From positions 176,484 to 240,483 of the forward strand of contig MQVO02000033.1 in NCBI GenBank assembly GCA_001986395.2: 64,000 nt of DNA, written 5' to 3'. Below are positions 38,518 through 49,589 of the stretch, one piece after another; position 1 is the stretch's first letter, and every line of letters starts with the position of its first letter. A program made the translations under genes and the position numbers. Source of the DNA: Irpex lacteus. Taxonomy: Eukaryota; Basidiomycota; Agaricomycetes; Polyporales; Irpicaceae. A model generated the notes under the pieces. It worked only from the letters and a program-made list of their open reading frames with translations. It ran no database searches and was not told the origin of the DNA.

Positions 38518-40389
38518 ATGCCACCACTCGAGGTGACAGATAGCGCAACGACGTGGACGCCCGTCGATGGCTCGGCGACGGAAGCCATTGCCACTGACGG
38601 CAAGCATCAGACTACGGTGCTCACTGAAGAGGTATGCTCCTAGATTGTTATGGTGTCTGGCGATGTGATACCACTTAAATTGAGTTGTAAAGGTGGTCAT
38701 CGCAGGAGACGAGATCGAAGAACAATACACCCAACTTTCTTTCACCTGGTCGGGCAAAGCGTACCAACTAGACATCGCAGGATCAGACAGGTACAGTATC
38801 GTCTCTTTAGTGTTTCTCTTGAACGCGTAACGCGATTACTCAGCTCATACGAAATACAAGGGTATTTGATCTGAAAGTTGCGCTGTACTCCTTGACGAAC
38901 GTCCCACCAGAACGACAGAAAATCCTCGGTCTCGTGAAGGGCAAGCTGCCTTCAGACGAGGTGGCCGTGTAAGCTTGTCTTAGACGTCGCCGGCCATGAT
39001 GCGACGAGGCTGATATCCTCTGCTTTTTGTTCACGAAGCTCCGAGCTGAAACTGGTACCGGGGAAGAAGTTCTCGCTGATCGGTACGCCCCAAGGCGACG
39101 AGATCAAGGACCCTTCACGTGAGTTCTCACTTTACTCTCTCAAGCTCTGGCACTATCAATTTGACGTGACTCATTACGTTACACTACGTAGAGATTGAAT
39201 TTCTCCCTGACGTGGTCAACGACCTCGACGTCGACTTCAGCGCCGACCCCAAGGCCGCTGCCTCGTACGCCAACGACCAACGTAATCTCCGGAAAATAAG
39301 AGAACACACGGCGAAGCTCAAAGTGGACGTCGTGTATCCGTTCAGGGAGGGTAAACGACTGCTGGTGCTCGACATCGATTACAGTAATTGCCTTTCCCGT
39401 TTTCCGTTCGACAAGAGTTATGGCGTTACTTACGCTTAGCTTTGAAGCTATTCTGGATACGAAACCGCTTACGACGGGCGCGCTTCCTCCGAATGAGTGT
39501 GCGAGACCGGGGCTGCATGAGTTTTTGGAAGCGGTTTATCCTTATTATGATATATGTATCTGGTGCGTTACGTTGTGAGTCTGCCATTCAACTAACTTTA
39601 CATATCATACTTTACTTTCATGTAGGTCACAAACGAGTTGGATATGGCTCGAGACGAAGCTCGTTGAGTTGGGGATGCTTGGCGGACCACATAATTACCA
39701 GGTATTCTCCTTCAACTTGCACTGAATTTAGCTGCTATTCGACCACTAATACCTGTACAGATATCGTTTGGTGAGAATATATTCAAGTCGCGCTCTTCTT
39801 TGTCTTGCGTTTTGACTGAAACAGCATAGTCCTCGACAAAACATGCATGTTTACCGTGTTCTCCGAGCGAGAAGGAAAACAATACAAACACTCCGTGAAA
39901 GCCTTGCAAATCATATGGAACCATTTCAAACAGTTGTAAGCTCGTATTAGACTCTCCTCTCTTTTCCCAACTTACATCCCCTCTAGTGGCCCACACAACA
40001 CCATCCACATCGACGACCTAGTAAGCTCTCACCGCCCTTCTTCCTTCCACCTATCCCAGTACTTCTAAACTAACAAAATGGAATTCAAATTGATACTCAA
40101 ACTCAAACCGTGCATTTCCAGGGAAGAAACTTCGCCCTAAACCCAAACCAAGGGCTCAAAATATCCGCGTACAAAGACTGCTACACCCCCGTCGCGCACG
40201 CGGACCGCGAGCTCGAGAAGGTGGGGCGGTATATGATGCACATCGCCTCTACGTATGAGAACTTTGCGTCTTTGAACCACAAGGTGAGCGTCGGCGTACG
40301 GATTCTCTTTGAGCGGACGGATCTGAAGGAGTTTCTTTTTGACTGGGAAGGATTGGAAGAATGTCGTCAAGTCGCTACCTCCTCCGTAA
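38518..40389 (+). CDS. Ubiquitin-like domain CTD phosphatase (UBLCP1-like)
   Basis: In animals UBLCP1 is a nuclear phosphatase that acts on the proteasome regulatory particle. The ATG at 38518 begins MPPLEVTDSATTWTPVDG. A ubiquitin-like domain follows (LSFTWSGKAYQLDIAGSD, RVFDLKVALYSLTNVPPERQ). The HAD domain has LLVLDIDYT (catalytic D-x-D-x-T, split by an intron), IWSQTSWIWLETKLVEL, DKTCMFTVFSEREGK and HNTIHIDDLGRNFALNP. The protein ends DWKNVVKSLPPP, stop TAA at 40387-40389. A 10-nt microexon (39761-39770, ATATCGTTTG) is required to read YQISFVLDKTC. About ten introns are visible. Domain order and length suit the family. Confidence 0.93.
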
Positions 40390-41032
40390 TCATTCGAGTC
40401 CAGGACTGGTTATGGCGGGCTGAGGGAGGACTGGAGAAGTGCTTGTGTAACACCTCAGCATTGATGCATGCTGGTATACCGCAGAACGATATAACTGCTC
40501 ATACCAAAATTTCCGTGTCTGGTGACTGTTTCTATACCCAACGATGTATGTTACTGTATAACCCTGATGTATTCTCTTCTTTACAAAAGTATGCACATGC
40601 ACGCTCCTTACCGACCGATGTGCAACTGACCATGAGAGGCACAGGCAAGGGGAATGTCACGCGTCACTGTCACACGCCGGCCATGACGCCATCAAAACGA
40701 GTCAACCAAACGGCGACAGGCTTCAAAGTTCGTACCCTCGGAACCGACTCTCGCGGTCAAGTCAACTTCATATACAGGAACATAAACACAACTTGAAAAT
40801 CAATTAATCACTGAGTATATCAGAGGACAACGTGGACCCATATGTGTATCTCTTGTCATGGAGCTCGAGGGAGACAAGGGGAGCGTGGTTTTAAGTGCGG
40901 ATGGTGTTTTTGTGTACCGCACCAGTGGGTAGTTACATCGATGAGGAGGCGTTGCAGTATATGTGCTGATGCGTATACGAGATGAATATAATACACAAGT
41001 CAAATTTCTTTCTTCTTCTCACGTCTTTGCGC
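40390..41032. other. Convergent intergenic region between the UBLCP1-like and CSN8-like genes
   Basis: This is 643 bp of 3' flank; I see no gene. Confidence 0.35.
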
Positions 41033-42193
41033 TCATTCCAGCTTCAAACTAGCAACAGCGTGGAACGTCGCCAGCGTCGAGTTTCCTACAACCACGCATG
41101 AATATATGAATAACGAGAGCAACGGAACCAACAAGCTTAAGGAGCCGCTTACCAAAATTGACATTCGTAGTGGAAAGACTTGAGCTCTTCGGGATGGGCG
41201 TCGGCGAGAGCGTTTGTGTCGTGGGGTCGTAGTGCCATTTGAACTGCGTGGCGACTGTACCGTGAACAGACAATATTGAAGTGAGACACAAGAATAGTTG
41301 ATCTTAGAGGGTGTGCTGGTGTGTATTTACCTTCGAGAACTCGCTCCGCGGGCAAACTCAAGTACGATTGGACGAGAGGGAGCGGGACTGATGTGTATGC
41401 GCGGGATAGCAGCTCGAAGGTTTTCCGTCGGAATCCATCTGTAATATACGCACCACCATACATCACGCTGTCTCAAAAATATAGAATGACGACGTACCCA
41501 AGAACTTCTCCAGTAGACTGTCCACGACGGGTTTCAATTCATCAGGAGTGTCGGCGCCTTGTGCCGCTTCGTGCACCCGTGTGGCGAGGGAATATATACT
41601 GTCGTATTTGCGTGCGTTGACTGCGACGACGAGGCTCAGGAGTGCTTTGGGCAGTTGGTGGCCTCCTGTGAGGTTATTTGGGAGGCGACTTAATGCATGG
41701 ATGGCTGGAGGGCTAGAGGATTATAAGTATGAGCACGATCAATAAGGTGACGAAAGGATATCTGGGTCTTACATGTCGTCGAGGATTAGGTAGCTCAAGA
41801 CCAGAGGAGCCACAACGAGCAGCCGTTCAGGCCGATTATCGCCCGTAACCTACACCCACACCACAATCATCGCATCCACGAACAACTTAAGAAAGCTCGA
41901 ACACAACTTACATTCAGATCAGCAGTCTCAGCCACCTGAACAACCTCCTCGAACTTCCCATGGCTCACAAGGTCGGCAGCTACAACGAACGCATCTCTGT
42001 AGGGGCTTGCTGCGGCGATTGGTATGGTTGGAACAGGTGGAGGATGTGTGATCGTGTGTTCAGTCGGTGGCGCATCGGTGGTGGTGGTGGTAGTGGTAGA
42101 TGCGGGAGCGGGTGGCTCGGGCGCGATGGTTGTGCGTGTGGCGTCTTCGATCTCGAGGGCTGAAGATGGTGGGGGTGTAGGTGGCCCGCTCAT
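41033..42193 (-). CDS. COP9 signalosome subunit 8-like (CSN8/PSMD8/EIF3K domain)
   Basis: The ATG at 42193 begins MSGPPTPPPSSALEIEDATR; a Pro/Thr-rich tail of about 65 residues follows. The helical domain reads FVVAADLVSHGKFEEVVQVA, LPNNLTGGHQLPKALLSLVV, FELLSRAYTSVPLPLVQSYL, SLPAERVLE and FKWHYDPTTQTLSP, ending NSTLATFHAVASLKLE with the stop at 41033. The layout (short helical repeats then a winged-helix-like end) fits the CSN8/PSMD8/EIF3K family, and the short length favours CSN8 of the COP9 signalosome, which removes Nedd8 from cullins. Such a role would touch the same SCF ligases that the F-box proteins serve. Family good, exact subunit moderate. Six short introns are visible. Confidence 0.75.
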
Positions 42194-42481
42194 TTCGTTG
42201 ATATTCGTCGATGTTGTGTGTTGCGAGTGTTGTGTGTTGCGAGAAAGAGTTGGATGAAAGGCGAGATGGGATGAGCTTGAAGACGCGCTTCACGCGAGCT
42301 TGGATGGACGCGTCGTCGACACGTGGGGATGAGATGCACGGCACGATGCCATAGATATCAGCGCCGGAGGCACTGCTGAGTGTTCTTTTCAGACAACCAC
42401 TACGTTCCCTACAACGATCTTGAACGACAGTATCTTCACTACTTACTCTCACTGATAAAGCAACGCTACGGATCGTATACC

Positions 42482-43516
42482 ATGGAAGGATTCGGCGAAG
42501 ACGAGATCGAGAGCGTGTTGTACATCGGACGGGAAGTATCAGGTGCGTGTCTTTAATCTTACAACGTCCACAAGAGATGACACGCAACATTCCCAGTCTT
42601 CAAGATCCCGCCACTGAAGAAGAACGAAGGCCATCGAGCCCAAGAATGGGGCGATCTCGGTCAGCCTTTGTGGAAGGGCAGACTACGCATCATCGAGAGA
42701 TCCGCAGGAGTATCGATCCAGTTCGAGGATAACACCACAGGTTTGTTCCTCCCACTCTTCCCACTTCCCATTGTCTTCTAACCTCACTGTGTCTACCAGG
42801 CGAATGTGCGATATATTCCTAACTGATTAATTCAAGTTGTCGCTGAGGGTTACTATATGACACTATGAAAGGACAGTATTCGCCAAGGCAGAATACGACC
42901 CCGCGAAGCCGAGCGTAGAAGCCGTCCTAGATTCGTCGAGGTATTTCGTCGTGCGCGTGGAGGATAACGGACGGCGCGCGTATATAGGGATGGGGTTCCT
43001 TGAGCGGACGGATAGCTTTGATTTTAGTGAGCGCTGCCTGTTGATGCCACTTGAAAGATACGGTGCTGACTTTTACAATAGACGTGGCTCTGCAAGATTA
43101 CACCAAGTACGCACACACTCTTCTCCCTCTCCCATTTACCCTCTCCTCTCCCACTTCCTTCCCTTCCTTCCTTCCTAACCACTCTAACCACTCTAACCAC
43201 TCTAACCACCCTAACCACCCAACCAACCAACAGACGATGGCGAGCCCTCCAAAACCCCACAACCCCCGACACAGACAGCTCCTCCCCACACGTCCCCGCA
43301 GGCCCCAAGAAAGACTACTCACTCAAGGACGGACAGACGTTCTCTATCTCTATTCCTGGACGCACTGTCAAGTCGAGTATTCAAGTTGGTCAGAGTGCGA
43401 CGAGTGATTTGCTTGGTGGTGGAGGAGGAGGTGGTGGAGGGAGTGGAGGAGGGGGAGGAGGGGTGGGAGTGCCGTTGTTGCCGCCTCCGCCGCCTGGTGC
43501 TCCGAGGAGGAGATAG
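42482..43516 (+). CDS. NECAP-like adaptin-ear-binding coat-associated protein
   Basis: NECAP proteins act with AP-2 in clathrin-mediated endocytosis. The ATG at 42482 begins [20 protein letters not shown]; conserved blocks follow: [88 protein letters not shown] and [15 protein letters not shown]. These match the NECAP PH-like domain in order. The carboxyl end is unusual: a Gly run, then [14 protein letters not shown]. One intron (about 43111-43235) carries a 9-nt tandem repeat. It shares a 288-bp divergent promoter with the CSN8-like gene. Confidence 0.93.
43178..43234. repeat. 9-nt tandem repeat inside a NECAP intron
   Basis: TAACCACTC is repeated about four times and decays into CTAACCAC/CCAACCAA just before the acceptor. 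It follows a CTTCC-rich tract. It resembles a CCCTAA telomere-like string but its period is 9. Confidence 0.7.
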
Positions 43517-43736
43517 GTGAGGGGGGGTGGGATTTGTATATTTGGTGGGATTTTGTACAATGATTTGGTTTGGAGGAGTATTTTTGTGTGTGTTGAGGTT
43601 TGCCGACTCGGAACGTCTGAATGGTCGTTTGGTCTCTTGAATCGGTACGCCTGCACGCTGTCTTCTTTTTTTTCGGGAGACAATAACACGCTTTGACTGC
43701 GACCCATCCGATGAGGTTTGTGTGGGATCTTCAGTG
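43517..43736. other. NECAP 3' flank
   Basis: No gene is seen. It leads directly into the repeat array. Confidence 0.3.
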
Positions 43737-45150
43737 GTAAGCACTCTATAGCCCTTGTTTTACTTCGAAGAGCTAATCGTTTAACAGTAACTAGATTCCA
43801 TGACTGGCTCTGAAATCTGTCGATGCTCTCATCTCTGACCTATCTGACGAGAATTGCAAGTAGTATCGAGTCACGTCTGGATGTACGAACATTGAGGTAT
43901 GTCACTCCATCACATTCGTGTATTTCAGGCAGCTAATGCTTTCATAGCTTCCATCGTACAGACCACTCATGCTTGTACGCTCAACATTCTCTAGTCTCTC
44001 GAGGCTTTGCTCCTAGCTGTGTCGAGGATGACGATAGAGAGACTTCCCCCTGAAACTGGATGTATCGCCGATAGACTATCTTGACAAGTTAATATCTTAT
44101 TTCTTCGAGACGAACATGCTCTGACGAGGGTTACAATCATCAGGTCACCTCAGCATGGAGCGCGAGGTAAGCCAATCTATCACGCTTGTGTAACATTTAA
44201 CTTTGGGGAGCTAATTACTCTATAGTGACTGCGAAGTTTATGTCCTCATTTTGTAGTTTGTGGCCATTGTCCATGTACTTGACTCTAACCAATCTTACGA
44301 GAAGGTACTGAAACATGTCCAGTTGCCGATATGCAGCGCCATTAGGTATGGCACTCCATCACATTTGCACAACTGCGGATAGCTGATGTTTCCTTGGTGA
44401 TTCAATCACACAAAGTTATGTTCATACTCCCAGCAATGTGTGACCCATCGAGGCTCTCATTGTTGGGCTATCAAGGATGACGCCAGAATACCCCAGTGCT
44501 GTGAACTGAGTGCTTGTACGCTTACACTCTGGTCTTGACGAACTACAACATCCTTCTACGAAGTCACGCGACGATGACGACGTCTCTGACGAAAGTTACA
44601 GTCATCAGGTCATAGGTCGTCCCAGGATTGAGTCTGCGATGTTCAGTGGTAAGACACTCCGTCACATAGGTCCAACTTCAAAGAGCTCATTGTCTGATAG
44701 AGAATCTAGATTTCTTGCACTCAATTTGAAGACTGTCGGAACCACGTCGCTGTGCTTGACTGTAGACTGTCTGACGAGAATTGCATGTAGTATCTGGATG
44801 TACGGAACGCTGCGAGGTAGGGCACTCTGTCACGTTTGTGTAGTTTTGGACAACTAACGCTTTGATGGTGATTCTGCCATACAGATAGTTTAGGCTCTTA
44901 CTCCCAACACTTTGTACCCTCTCGAGTTTACAACCATCAAGTTATGTCATAATGGAGCCTGTGGTAAGGCACTCTTTCACACTTGTTCAGCTTTGAAGAG
45001 CTAATTTTGTGATACATAGTACCTCTAGATATCAAGACCTCACTTTGTAAGCTGTCGGTGCCCTCCTTTGACGGCGACGTGCCTGACAAAAATGCAAACA
45101 AATCAGGTCATGTCGGGATGGTTGGGGTTCCCTCTTCGCTGTATCGAGGA
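43737..45150 (+). repeat. Decayed higher-order tandem repeat of intron-like units
   Basis: Seven diverged units start at about 43737, 43897, 44166, 44346, 44649, 44817 and 44964. Each opens with GTAAG or GTATG/GTAGG and a CACTC-like string (CCAATC in the third). Most then have TCACA..TTGT, and an AGCTAAT-like or AGCTGAT-like box with AG about 10-15 nt later, which is the layout of a 50-60 nt basidiomycete intron. Units alternate between two types, so the true period is a pair. Odd units share CTAGAT, CTGTCGG and CTGACGAGAATTGCA; even units share CCATCAGGTCAT-like text, and ATCGAGGATGACG recurs. Between the intron-like blocks the sequence has only short open frames. It looks like tandemly copied exon-intron modules that have decayed, or a spliced non-coding transcript. 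Confidence 0.65.
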
Positions 45151-46404
45151 TGACGACACAATACGCCCCTTATAAACTGAGCATATCGCCGATAGATCTC
45201 TGCGAAATATGCACGATAATCCACCTCGAGCACCAAGATTCGACAGCTTTCTCGGACAAAGCGGCTCTAAAGTTTGTTCCAACCCATCACTGTATTGCAA
45301 CAGAAGCTCCCGAGCCCCGTCCGTAAGGAAGGTAAGCCCTGATATTCTCGGAAGCGAACTGTCTTGAAGGTAGATCCTTACAGCTGCTGCGCCAACGATG
45401 TAGCGACACAGAGCGTCGAGCCGCCGGTATGTTTCCGTTGAAATGCGAACGCGCCATATCGACGGGGATACGTTACCCTGGGTCCATATACTCGAGGATC
45501 TCAGCAAATAACACCCAAGATTGCGCATTCTAGTGATATGCATAGTAATATGTGCGAATGCGGATTGTTCGTGTTAAAGTAAGCAAACATTAGTTAAGCA
45601 TGTCACTTTTGTCGGCCTCGGTAGACACGTGGAAGCTCGAAGTTCTGATAATTCGCGCTAGATGAGGAACATGTGCATCGACGTTCCTCAATCTCACCCG
45701 AAGTGCAACCGTGTTCGCTGTAGCGCGCATACATATAACATCGGATATACCCCGCGTTGCCCCACATACCACCCATGGTGCATGGAGTTCTTGTCCCAAC
45801 ACCCCAACCACCGTTTTCTCAACCTTTCACCTAAATTTGGCCTGGGCAGGTCGCAAAGCACACTGAACACTTGCTCACGTACTCATGGAGTACCTGCTCA
45901 GTTCGCTAATGTCTGGCAGTTTCCCCGCATTGGACCACCGAAAATCACAAGACCCGAAGCCATCAGTCTTCTGTCTCTTGTCGCTGTCTACTCATGCTTG
46001 TGCTCTCGAATTCGCTATATCCGCATACAATATGGTGACTGCGCCTTCCGGATCAGAATTGATTCACTGTCAAGTGATTTCGCGACATGACTGACCCCTT
46101 GTCGTCGCACATCAGTGAGTATCGTACGTCGAAGGTTAACGTTCTGTAGCGTGACTTACAATGTGATTTGCCTCCAGAAATAGCACCCGACATGACTTTG
46201 CTCTACTGATGAAGACAATCAACGTCCAGCAATATTTTCTACCACTCCTGAACGTACTGTACCCCAGCATAGCAACAGCGTTTCATCGGCAAGATATTAA
46301 GCACGTCATGGAGTTTTCAACGACTTAACCGAACTTGTACCGAAGTGGACGGCAGTTCGCTGAACGTTCGGGTGTGCTTTTTGCAACCCGTCGTCGAAGA
46401 TGAT

Positions 46405-46436
46405 GTGGAGGTATGACCGCAGCCTCATGACCCCAC
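46405..46436. promoter_or_regulatory. Two CreA-like carbon-repressor motifs upstream of Cel6A
   Basis: GTGGAG at 46405-46410 and CCCCAC at 46431-46436 (GTGGGG on the other strand) both fit SYGGRG, the known CreA/Cre1 core, within 260 bp of the cellulase ATG. Paired sites are typical of repressed cellulase promoters, but this six-base core is common by chance. Confidence 0.4.
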
Positions 46437-46588
46437 TCATAACGTCCGTCGTTCAGCAACTGACCCTCCCCGACGTCTATCCGCTACCAATGCTCGGGTC
46501 TACGCCGGAATTATGGTATTCTTCCACTGGTGGGCCTGAACGATGCAAAACGGTACTTCTGATGAGCCCATTTCCGTAATGTTTTCGG

Positions 46589-46596
46589 TATATAAG
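46589..46596 (+). promoter_or_regulatory. TATA box of Cel6A
   Basis: TATATAAG lies 68-75 nt before the ATG at 46664. Confidence 0.6.
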
Positions 46597-46663
46597 AAGT
46601 GGTGCCGACGTTCAGAGTTCTCCAGGATCCACATCCCACTGAGACGAATCCACTGCCAGTGCA

Positions 46664-48463
46664 ATGAAGTCCGCTGCCTTTCTCGCTGCTCTCGCCGCCA
46701 TCCTCCCAGCCTACGTTGCTGGCCAAGCCCAGACTTGGGCACAGTGCGGTGGTATCGGCTTCTGTACGTTGCTAACTTTCTTCCTCTGCTGGTCTGTTTC
46801 TTACTGAACTTGCCTATCATAGCTGGCCCTACCACTTGCGTTGCCGGCTCCGTCTGCACGAAGCAGAATGATTACTACTCTCAGTGCATGTAAGTACGAA
46901 TCCACCCTTTTGCAAGAATTACTGGCTTATGATGGGGTATAGTCCTGGATCTGCTACTACTCCCACATCTGCACCTACATCCGCACCCACCTCCCAGCCT
47001 TCGCAGCCATCTTCCACCAGTTCCGCTCCTTCCGGCCCTTCCTCTACCCCCACGCCCTCTGCTAACAACCCATGGACTGGCTACCAGGTATGTGGACGAT
47101 TCATTCTAACGCTCAAAATGTCTTTCTGACCTGAGCATAGATCTACTTGAGCCCTTACTACGCCAACGAGGTTGCGGCCGCCGCCAAGGCAATCACCGAC
47201 CCCACCCTCGCCGCCAAGGCTGCCAGTGTTGCTAACATCCCGAACTTCACTTGGCTGGGTGAGTCTGACGTCGACAAGAGAAGGAAACGGCTTCCTAATC
47301 ACCCGTATAGATTCCGTCTCCAAGATCGCCGATCTTAAGACATACCTCGCTGACGCAAGTGCACTGGGCAAGTCCAGCGGTCAGAAGCAACTCCTCCAGA
47401 TTGTCGTATACGATCTTCCCGACCGTGATTGCGCTGCTAAGGCCTCCAACGGAGAGTTCAGCATTGCTGACAACGGCCTGGCCAACTACCAGAACTACAT
47501 CGACCAGATCGTTGCTGCTGTCAAGCGTAAGTCTCGACGAGGGCCTGCACTCCGCTTTGCATACTGAGTTTCGCCATAGAATTCCCCGACGTTCGCGTTG
47601 TGGCTGTCATTGAGCCCGACTCTCTTGCCAACTTGGTCACCAACTTGAACGTACAGAAGTGCGCTAACGCCAAGAGCACCTACCTCACTGCCGTCAACTA
47701 TGCTTTGAAGCAGCTCTCCTCAGTTGGCGTCTACCAGTACATGGACGCAGGTCACGCCGGATGGCTCGGTTGGCCCGCCAACTTGACCCCCGCTGCTCAG
47801 CTGTTCGCTCAAGTCTACTCTGATGCCGGAAAGTCTCCATTCATCAAGGGTCTTGCTACCAGTATGTTTTTATTTCGTTATGTGTGATCACTCAAGGCTG
47901 ACCCGTTTGAATCGCACAGACGTCGCCAACTACAACGCCTTGAGCGCGGCCTCACCCGATCCCATCACCCAGGGTGACCCCAACTACGATGAAATCCACT
48001 ACATCAACGTAAGCCCGTTTAACCGTAAAATGCGATGTGTACTAATCAAACCAAATCCCGCAGGCTCTCGCTCCGGCTCTCCAGTCCGCTGGCTTCCCAG
48101 CTACCTTCATCGTCGATCAAGGTCGTTCCGGTCAGCAGAACCTCCGACAACAGTGGGGTGACTGGTGCAACATCAAGGGTGCTGGTTTCGGTACCCGCCC
48201 GACCACCAACACTGGTTCTTCGCTCATCGACTCCATCGTTTGGGTGAAGCCCGGAGGTGAATCCGACGGTACCTCGAACTCGTCTTCGCCCCGTTTCGAC
48301 TCCACTTGCTCTTTGGTAAGTTCGGCCTTCTGTTCGTCAAACCGATCTTGATGCTAACTCATCGTGCCTGCAGTCGGATGCTACTCAGCCCGCTCCTGAA
48401 GCTGGTACATGGTTCCAGGCCTACTTCGAGACTCTCGTCTCCAAGGCCAACCCACCGCTCTAA
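46664..48463 (+). CDS. cel6A: Cellobiohydrolase II, GH6 with amino-terminal CBM1
   Basis: A secreted exoglucanase releasing cellobiose from the non-reducing ends of cellulose. The ATG at 46664 begins a signal peptide (MKSAAFLAALAAILPAYVAG). CBM1 follows (QTWAQCGGIGFSGPTTC, then VAGSVCTKQNDYYSQC), then a Ser/Thr/Pro linker (about 45 residues). The GH6 domain has NPWTGYQIYLSPYYANEV, VVYDLPDRDCAAKASNGE (with the catalytic acid in DRDC), VAVIEPDSLANLVTN, MDAGHAGWLGWPANL, FIVDQGRSGQQN, QWGDWCNIKGAGFGTRP and VWVKPGGESDGTS. It ends SKANPPL, stop TAA at 48461-48463. Introns split both the CBM and the catalytic domain. All expected cysteines and active-site residues that I checked are present. Confidence 0.98.
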
Positions 48464-49589
48464 GCGTATCGTACCTACTTTCAAAACGTGGCTGAACGGC
48501 ATAGAACAGCTGCTCTGGGGTTCACTTGATCGCGATTTTTATATACCTGTATTTTATGTAGCATAAAAAGGAAAACTATCGCAGAAATGCATTCGCCTTT
48601 CCACCTGTACCACATCATGTTCTTGTGATTGAATGCTACCGGGTCCAGCTTTTGATATTGTTGAGCATCCTGCAACGAAACTACTGTGCAATGGTTTGCC
48701 AGATGATACCTACACGCTACAAGTTTGCTCACAGTCGCTCGGAGAAATTACTCCTTTCCTTTACGCATGTCTCCTTCAGCTTCAAATTTTATCTATTGGC
48801 CTTCATTTCTACTTCATTGCGTTCCTTACGATCGGGAACCGGTCTTATCTCATTTCATTTCGTCTTATTTATCTCCTTAGCCTTCACTGTCTTTTATGTT
48901 ATTGTTCTGCCTAGGCTGTGTGGTTTTTTTTTTTGGCAGCCCAGCCGAATGCTCGATCGCGGATGTTCCAGGAGCCTGCTTTAAGTAATCTTCCGCCGGG
49001 AATCCGCCCTTCCGTGACATGCTTTTCGGGGTCCTTTCCCTCTTCTCTGCGTTTCTGCCTTTCAGTGTACTTATGGCTTCCACCTCACTCCTACCTTTTC
49101 ACCCCTATGTATATCCCGTTTTGTCTCCTGATGCCTTACACGCGCTCTTCCTTGCTTTTCTCTCCCATCGTGCTGTGATGATTTCGCTTTGCCTTTGTGA
49201 TCGGGACCCCAGACCACTCCCGCGCGCTTACTTACGTTTCACGCGCTCCCACTGTCACGGTCGCTTCGTCACTCAGCTCATCTTTCTCTTTCTCACTTCT
49301 TGCATTGCACCACTATCTGTGCGTTGTAACCTCTTATAGTGATACTGTCTCTTTTTGCTTTCACGGGACGTTACAGGCCGTAGCGAAGCGAGGCAGCCCT
49401 TGTAGCATATAATGCAATATCATTATTCAATACGTTCACGACGAGTAAACATTACAATTCACAGTAGGCGAAAACTAACGAGGCAAAATCAACATTTTCC
49501 AAGACGTAACGAGGCCATAGCGCCACAAAAATAAGCATAGGTAAACCAGAACACAACAGACGACGACCAAAGGATGCAAACTTGCAACA
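48464..49589. other. Pyrimidine-rich convergent intergenic region
   Basis: 1.1 kb between Cel6A and NFS1. The plus strand is strongly T/C-rich from about 48740 to 49380, with an 11-T run at 48924-48934. Open frames here are short and low in complexity, and I do not call a gene. Confidence 0.45.

Larger units (their letters stand above)
45151..46663. other. Intergenic region and Cel6A promoter
   Basis: About 1.5 kb without a supported gene. The last 270 bp hold the Cel6A TATA box and two CreA-like sites. A minus-strand open frame at 45103-45543 is not familiar to me. Confidence 0.4.

Noticed and set aside
43178..43234. Interstitial telomere
   Set aside because: The unit is 9 nt (TAACCACTC) and not the 6-nt CCCTAA, and it sits inside an intron next to simple CTTCC repeats.
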